In this document: positions 58,195 through 64,000 of the stretch, piece by piece | How the letters are laid out: every line of letters begins with the position of its first letter | How positions within the stretch are numbered: position 1 is the stretch's first letter | From: Diphasiastrum complanatum | Lineage: Eukaryota; Streptophyta; Lycopodiopsida; Lycopodiales; Lycopodiaceae | Direction: 5' to 3' | NCBI GenBank assembly: GCA_029204225.1 | Contig: CM055104.1 | Coordinates: forward strand, 23,160,285-23,224,284 | Length of the DNA stretch: 64,000 nucleotides | The notes under the pieces: generated by a model | What the model was told of the DNA's origin: nothing | Seen by the model: only the letters and a program-made list of their open reading frames with translations | The model's database searches: none | Program-made: the position numbers and the translations under genes

Positions 58195-59530
58195 AGTCCA
58201 AAATTCATTGATACTGTGTTAGTGGATGTTGATATTCGCAACCACGAGGTGAATGTCACGCCAGTTCCGATGAAAGACAACAAGGACGAATCCACCAATA
58301 TAACAAAAAAGAGCAAAAAGAAGGTGTTGGATTCCTTGAAGTCAATCAAGATGGACTCAGATACAGCGTCATCCTCTACTCTGATGACAGAGAACCAAAA
58401 GATGACCAGTCGGGCCAAGATCAATATGCTGAAAGGAGGAATCTTGATGAGCACCAGTTCACGAGATGCCTGAAACTTTCAAGAATTATACCTTATTGGA
58501 TGACGTGGTAATTATGATGTCGCAAGCCCAGCGAGAACTTGATCAAAATCAGGCACCAGCGGAAGAAGTCTTCGAGGGACCTGCGCGAACACAGCCAATG
58601 AACCTTGTTGAGCCGGGTGAAGAAGAAAAGATAGTGCATGTCGGTAAACAGTTAACGCCCACACAAGTCAAGAGACTATGATCATTGTTGGTGGAGTATA
58701 AAGACTGTTTTGCCTGGAGTTACAGTGATCTGAAAGGCATTCCACCAAAAGTAGTCCAACACACCATATCCTTGGTGGATAGAGCAATCCCCAAGGTGAG
58801 TCGTTACTACCGCTGCAACCCGAACTACACAAAGCTGATCAAGCAGGAGTTGCAGAAATTGTTGGATGCAGATTTCATTTATGAAATTGAACACACGAAA
58901 TGGGTATCATCGATAATTATAGTACCCAAGAAGAATGGCAAAATGCAAATCTGTGTGAATCTGAAGGCGCTAAATGCAGTTACCATACATGATCATTTTC
59001 CTTTACCATTTACGGAAAGTGTCTCCGACAGAGTAAGCCGAAGCTTACAATTTTTTAGATGGCATCAGTGGTTACAACCAGGTGAAGATAGCACTGCAAG
59101 ACCAGCATAAGACAACATTTGCCACGGAATGGGGAACCTATGCCTATAAGGTGATGCCATTCGGACTTTGCAATGCCCCAAGCACTTTCCAGCGTGTCAT
59201 GCAGGTAGCATTCAAAGAGTATTTGCAAAAAAATTTAAAAATTTTCTTGGGCGATCTGTGCGTGCATGGACTAGACTCGGAACACTTATCCAATTTGGAG
59301 AAGGTGCTACAGAAATGTCACAATTTTCAAATCTCCTTGAATCTAGAAAAATGTCAATTTTGGGCTACACATGGCTTGATTTTCGGCCATATAGTGTCAA
59401 GACACGGGATCGCCACAGACCTATCAAAGATTAGGATCATTGTTGATCTACCACCACCAGGGACGATCCGCGAAGTCTACATCTTCATGGGCATGCTAAC
59501 TATTATAGGATCTTTATTCTAGATTTTGCA
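58195..59530 (+). pseudogene. gypsy reverse transcriptase with upstream linker
   Basis: A Lys/Ser-rich linker (58195-58470) and PETFKNYTLLDDVVIMMSQA, then LVEYKDCFAWSYSDLKGIPP, VVQHTISLVDRAIPKVSRYY, EIEHTKWVSSIIIVPKKNGK, MQICVNLKALNAVTIHDHFP, a frameshift near 59050, TTFATEWGTYAYKVMPFGLC, NAPSTFQRVMQVAFKEYLQK and IFLGDLCVHGLDSEHLSNLE. The catalytic F-x-D-D is FLGD (first Asp lost). A TGA at about 58681 also breaks the frame. This family differs from the gypsy at 7 and 49 kb. Confidence 0.92.
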
Positions 59531-59990
59531 AAGTTAGCCCAACCAATTTACAAACTCACAACGGATCCACATTGGAATGAGGAAGCCCTAAAGGCTTTCC
59601 AAAAGCTAAAAGATGCATTGGTTTCAGCACCAATCTTACGTCCACCCAATTGGTCCATTGAGTTTCGTGTGCAGTCAGAGCAGACTTAACCCAGCCAGGA
59701 GAACACAAAAAGGATTTTCCAATCCAATTTGCAAGCCAACAGCTCAGTGATACAGAAATGTATTATTCAACCACAGAGCGGGAAGCATTGGCGATTATTT
59801 ATGCGGTTAAGAAATTTTGGCACTACCTAATGGCCACACATTTTGTTTCTTATACGGACCATCAACCCTTGCTCTATCTCGTTAACAAAACTGGAACACA
59901 GGGAGAATCACCAGATGGCTACTTCTGTTGTTGGAGTTTGATTTTCGGATAGTAGTCCGCAAGGGAAAATAACACTACATGGCAGATCAT
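59531..59990 (+). pseudogene. gypsy RNase H
   Basis: Plus strand pieces: DFAKLAQPIYKLTTDPHWNE, then FPIQFASQQLSDTEMYYSTT, EREALAIIYAVKKFWHYLMA and THFVSYTDHQPLLYLVNKTG. Stops near 59690 and 59950. The first catalytic Asp region (VDAS-type) is replaced by VQSEQT text, so it is nonfunctional. Confidence 0.88.
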
Positions 59991-61266
59991 GTGCCACGAA
60001 TAAAGGGAAAGGAGGTTGCAACCCAACCCGACGATGAGCTGGCCGATGCTGCCTTATTTTATGTGGATACAGTACCAGAATGGGCTGCCAACATTGTTGA
60101 ATATCTAATGTGGGGCCAACCAGACAACTCACTACCAAAGGCGGATCAGCAAAAATTGATTTTGAAAGCTAGACCTTATCAGCTGATTGCCGGCCAATTG
60201 TATCGAAGAGGCCCAGATGGGATTCTTTGGCAGTGTATTCTTCCTCATGAGACCACCCAAACATTTCGCTTTTACATGAAGGCATGGTGGAGGCCATTTT
60301 GCATCCGACATTATAGTCGCAAGATCCTGCAATCAGGATGTATTCATAAGGATACGGAAGAGTACCGAAGGAAGTGCGATGTGTGCCAAAGGGCAAGGAG
60401 ACCAATGAGATTGAACTATGACCTACTACACCCGGTTTTAGCCCAAGCACCATTCGAAAAGTGAGGATTGGATTACATGGGTCCAATTCACCCTGCAGCA
60501 AAAAGTACCCACCAGGCTCGATACGTAATTGTAGCCACGGACTATCTCACCAAGTGGGCAAGGCAGTAAGAGTAGCTGATGCTAGGACCACTGCCAAGTT
60601 CCTTTATGAAAATATCATTGTGCGCTTTGGATGCCCTGTGGAGATAGTCAGTGGTCGAGGAAGTCATTTCATCAATCATCAACGTCCTGTTGGAGGAATT
60701 CTTTGTGATCCATAGAACTAGTATGCCTTATTATCCTTGCGGTAATGGTCAAGCAGAATCATCCAATAAGATCCTGTGTAGCGTGCTCACGAAAATAACT
60801 GAAGCTAGCAGATCAGATTGTGAACATATAAGGGAAGCACTGATCAAACACCTTTCCAATTGGTGTATGGTCAGGATGCTGTAATTCCAGTAGAGTTTTT
60901 AGTCCCTTCATTAAGGATTGCCACAATGTAACGCCTTAATGAATCCATATCTCTACAACTATGCCACGAAGCTCTGCATAAGCTCTAGGAAACATGATTA
61001 CTAGTTGTGCATGCACTGGCAGCTCAAAAGGAAAGGCGCAAGGCATGGCACGATCGCACGTTACAAAAGAAGGATCTTTGTTCCGGAGATCTGGTCCTAC
61101 TGTATAAACCAAGGTGATCAAGGGAAAATTAAAATTCACAGGCGAAGGTCCTTATTGGATCAAAGAAATTCTTAATCATGGAGCCTTGAATTTAGAGAAG
61201 CTGGATGGAACACCGTTCGACACACCCATCAACGGTAGCCGATTGCACAAGTACTGGCCACCGTAG
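59991..61266 (+). pseudogene. gypsy integrase and polyprotein C-terminus
   Basis: Plus strand: LADAALFYVDTVPEWAANIV, QQKLILKARPYQLIAGQLYR, a decayed zinc finger with CDVCQRARRPMRLNYDLLHP, a TGA, LDYMGPIHPAAKST (Asp), ADARTTAKFLYENIIVRFGC, EIVSGRGSHFIN (the second catalytic Asp is Gly), CGNGQAESSNKILCSVLTKI (Glu), several frameshifts, GEGPYWIKEILNHGALNLEK and PINGSRLHKYWPP with a stop at 61264-61266. The last motif is the usual gypsy polyprotein end. No chromodomain. Confidence 0.9.
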
Positions 61267-62439
61267 TGAGATAGATCCAGATTGGTGGTGGCATGCTACG
61301 AAAAGCTATTCTGCTAGGCCATCACAACTAGATCTAGGAAGAACAAGCCAAATCCAGCTAGATCCTCAAGATTCAGGCAGATCAAGCAAGATCGAGGAAA
61401 TCCATCAGGATCCAAGAGGGATCCAGATCCAGATGGGATCAAGAGGGAAGCAAATCATTAGATTATGCCAATAAGTCCCTCAAATTTGCAGATCAGAGAC
61501 CTCGATCTCAGTAACTATAGCAAATTAAGGGCAAATTTTACCCAAAATTGATCTGCTATCAAATATCTATTAGAACTTTCAGAGAACTACCAATAGTCAG
61601 ATCTAAAATGGATGAAGCAGATTACCAGTGTGCAAAAGTTAAAAAAAAATCAGAGAATCGCAAGATCTAGTCAAAAACACTCTAAAAGAGCACTTTTTTT
61701 TTATGATTTTTGGAGATCCCCTAGGAGATAGCTCTTGAAATTTGGACAGTCACTAGATCTGAAAAAATGCATCCATGAAAATCTCTGCGCGAGTTTTTGA
61801 TAGAGAAATTATCATTTTTGAGTGTATGCGAGGGTTTCCAGAAGCTGGCAGAACCTTCGCAAAGCATCAAGATCATCCTACCAACCTTTGCAAGGTGCAT
61901 AGATGGAATCAGAGTAATGAAATTAGCATGCCTACATGGTTTGATCTTGAAAATCCAACCACATGGGCAGGTTGTGCAAGAGATCACCTTCTGCGAGAGT
62001 TGAACCCTCGCAGACAGTCTGAACCCTCGCAGAACCTTCGTAGGATAGTCAAATCACCTTCTGAACTCTCGTAAACTTCTCTGAGGTCTTAGAATTTTGT
62101 GAAGAAGGTCCCTGCCAAAATTTGGGTGGAACTGAACAATGGAAAGTGGATTTCACCTAATACGCATTCTAAATTCCGCTATATAAGGGCTGAATTTGAG
62201 TCATTTGTCACTTTTGCTAGCAAAGCTTTGCTCAAATTTTCACTGAAATTTTCAGGCTCTTTGATTGCGACCAAACTTCATACAAGCTATCATCTACACA
62301 TTCTACACCCAAATTTTGTGCTCTGAACTACAGTTCTTACCATTTGACACTCATTATTCACAGTTTTTATCGTTTCCACCTCTTTTTATCTTTTTCACCA
62401 TTTTTTCTACTTTTTCACCCTTTAACTATCATTGCTAAC
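61267..62439 (+). repeat. LTR and leader between gypsy pol and gag
   Basis: Non-coding, 1.17 kb, between a polyprotein stop and a gag start. It contains repeated TGAACCCTCGCAGA words at 61999-62035 and a T-rich, pyrimidine-rich leader. TATATAAGG at 62179-62187 is a possible TATA element. No confident primer or polypurine tract is visible and the LTR ends are not resolved. Confidence 0.5.
62180..62187 (+). promoter_or_regulatory. candidate LTR TATA box
   Basis: ATATAAGG, preceded by CGCT, about 250 bp upstream of the gag ATG; typical spacing for an LTR promoter and leader. Confidence 0.4.
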
Positions 62440-63210
62440 ATGGCCTCTTCATCCTCTGAAGACTCTGGCACCAAGCAGGTGATCCAGCATGAGATACCCT
62501 CAGCCACCCAGATTTGGCCCTTACCTTCTAATACTTTGATTCAACTATGGCTTCAGACTGCTGGCCCACTTCTTGAGGCAATGGGTTTTTTCTTGGTGCT
62601 TTTCCATTCTGAGATTAACATGGCCCTTCACGCTTACGCCACCTGGGACGTGTCGCGCTTTCACTTCCTGTACCAAGGTACCATGTACAAGGTCAGGATT
62701 AACGCAAACTCGATGGTCACCATTGGCATTATGTCTGGTGACCGTCAGCCCATCTCCTATCGTCAGGCAAAAAGCCTGATCAAATTTTTTGTCGCCAAGA
62801 CCGCACCAGAGATCTCCATCCAAACTAACAATGGTTACCTGATAGATGCTATTACGGAATCAGTTATACATGCGGTTGCGCATCTGTTGAACAACTTTCT
62901 AGTTGTTTCAACATTTTGCAAGGACATAATCCAGTCCACGCTGCTGAGTTAGATAATGGAATCCTTCTTGGCATTCCATGGCCCCACGGTTGTGCCATAC
63001 GACTGGAACACCTTCCTCATTCATGAACTAACCATCTCCATCAAACCCAACAACCATGAGCATATTGCAGCATGTCCCCTGTTGTGTAATTTTTCCTGTG
63101 CACTTGTGGAGGCGAAAGTGCACGGCTTCCGCCACTCCAACCTTTTATCTTCCATCGTGCCGCACACGTTTATTTGCCATCTGCCACATCAACATCCTCC
63201 CAACCCGTAG
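62440..63210 (+). pseudogene. gypsy-like gag N-terminal domain, copy B
   Basis: ATG at 62440: MASSSSEDSGTKQVIQHEIP, PSNTLIQLWLQTAGPLLEAM, FFLVLFHSEINMALHAYATW, DRQPISYRQAKSLIKFFVAK, EISIQTNNGYLIDAITESVI. A TAG at 62950-62952 is followed in the same frame by MESFLAFHGPTVVPYDWNTF and HELTISIKPNNHEHIAACPL to a stop at 63210. Copy A (3191-3894) shares the first stop. The domain is unnamed to me; placing it after a gypsy pol and LTR suggests gag of that family. Confidence 0.7.
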
Positions 63211-64000
63211 TTACTGACACAACAACCAGCAAGAGAATGTGTGGCGCTGCCCCTTCCTCCTCATCTCCACCTACCACTAGACGTTGTACCACCGCCACAT
63301 CAGTAACCACTCCATCAACCACCGCCACTTCTTCTTCTGTACAACATCCTCCTCCTATCTCTGTTGCCACTACTCCTCTTTCTGTTCCATCCACGACTGC
63401 TTCTGTTTCAATTCCCGTTTCCTCTGTTGATATCACTTCCATTTTTGTTCCATTATCCACTACCCCTTCCATCACTATCGCATCCTCCATCGCCCTTGTC
63501 TCCACCCTTGCTCCTCTCCAGTTTAATCCCTCTGATTCTCAGTTGTCTCCGGACACTCTGCCGTGGATGCAAGTAATCAACTTTTCACTCCCACATCAGA
63601 CCATTTCTGCTCCATCCTCGTCTTTCGTGCTCCACACCACACTTCAATTCCCCTCTGTTTCACCCATCCTCTCGTTTGGACAAACCGTTTCCACCCCTGT
63701 TTCCACTGTTGTTTCTCTCGCCCCACCTATTTTGCCACCCATCCTCTCGTTTGGACAAACCGTTCCCACTGCTGTTTTCTCTCGCCCCACCTATTTCGCC
63801 ACCAAAGGTTGTCGAGAGCAACCAACCGTTGCCTGATGACGCATTTATTCAAACAATTTTCATACCATCACCAAATCGGACAGATCCTACTGCCCCAGAT
63901 GACAATAGGTCCCCCGAGAACCTGATTGAAGATAACGACGACGACGCTCCACAAGTCGTTGGGGCCGCTACAACACAAGCCCCTCTCAATGCCAACATAC
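63174..64000 (+). pseudogene. gag Ser/Thr/Pro-rich linker and acidic segment, copy B (runs off window)
   Basis: Low-complexity frame of about 220 codons (TTTSKRMCGAAPSSSSPPTT, then VSIPVSSVDITSIFVPLSTT), the ILSFGQTV duplication, a private one-base insertion near 63777 (extra T compared with copy A), then VESNQPLPDDAFIQTIFIPS and the acidic IEDNDDDAPQVV. Incomplete at the right edge. Confidence 0.65.

Overview
This window looks like retrotransposon-packed nuclear DNA from a land plant. I see no intact cellular gene, rRNA, tRNA or CRISPR array. Almost every coding stretch I recognise is a broken piece of a Ty1/copia or Ty3/gypsy LTR retrotransposon. The plant assignment rests on copia elements with initiator-Met tRNA primer sites, gypsy elements with TTGGCACC-type primer sites, a CACTA (En/Spm) DUF4216 remnant, G-box palindromes and AT-rich intergenic DNA. 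A degraded DUF7869-type gene at about 55-57 kb would, from memory, fit a seed-free plant (fern, lycophyte, bryophyte) or another large non-angiosperm genome better than a typical angiosperm. That is only a lean; no species can be named from the sequence.

Layout. 0-3.2 kb: minus-strand copia pieces with two primer sites and two LTRs. 3.2-6.3 kb: decayed gag of a gypsy-like family whose better copy lies at 62.4-64 kb. 6.8-9.55 kb: a copia scrap, then a plus-strand gypsy pol carrying an internal inversion of about 690 bp. 9.55-12.8 kb: LTR/leader DNA and two gag-like regions. 13.3-17.0 kb: a minus copia pol joined to a deleted copia element; this block recurs at 27.6-30.2 kb. 17.4-21.2 kb: an LTR-bounded, badly decayed copia element. 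21.3-23.5 kb: a gypsy LTR, primer site and gag. 23.8-24.1 kb: compound microsatellite. 25.4-27.6 kb: copia gag and an LTR. 30.3-31.0 kb: CACTA DUF4216 remnant with an intron. 31.9-35.1 kb: minus copia gag-IN-RT. 35.4-37.7 kb: copia RT-RNase H abutting gypsy RNase H-IN. 39.3-41 kb: minus copia. 43.7-48.6 kb: plus copia pieces with LTR insertions. 48.9-51.1 kb: minus gypsy pol. 51.1-52.1 kb: copia gag fused to an RT tail. 52.4-54.5 kb: minisatellites, TA tracts and a cluster of GC-rich palindromes. 54.8-57.0 kb: DUF7869-like pseudogene. 58.2-61.3 kb: plus gypsy pol, its LTR region, then the gag that runs off the window.

The pieces do not work together as a pathway. They record repeated insertion into older elements, internal deletion that fuses gag to downstream domains, local inversion and duplication, and point decay. 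Several nonsense changes are C-to-T, as expected if methylated cytosines deaminate. The most unusual items are the inversion inside a gypsy pol, the chimeric block present twice, the pol-LTR-gag order seen in two gypsy families, the palindrome cluster at 53.7-54.5 kb, the DUF7869-like gene and the intron-bearing CACTA remnant.
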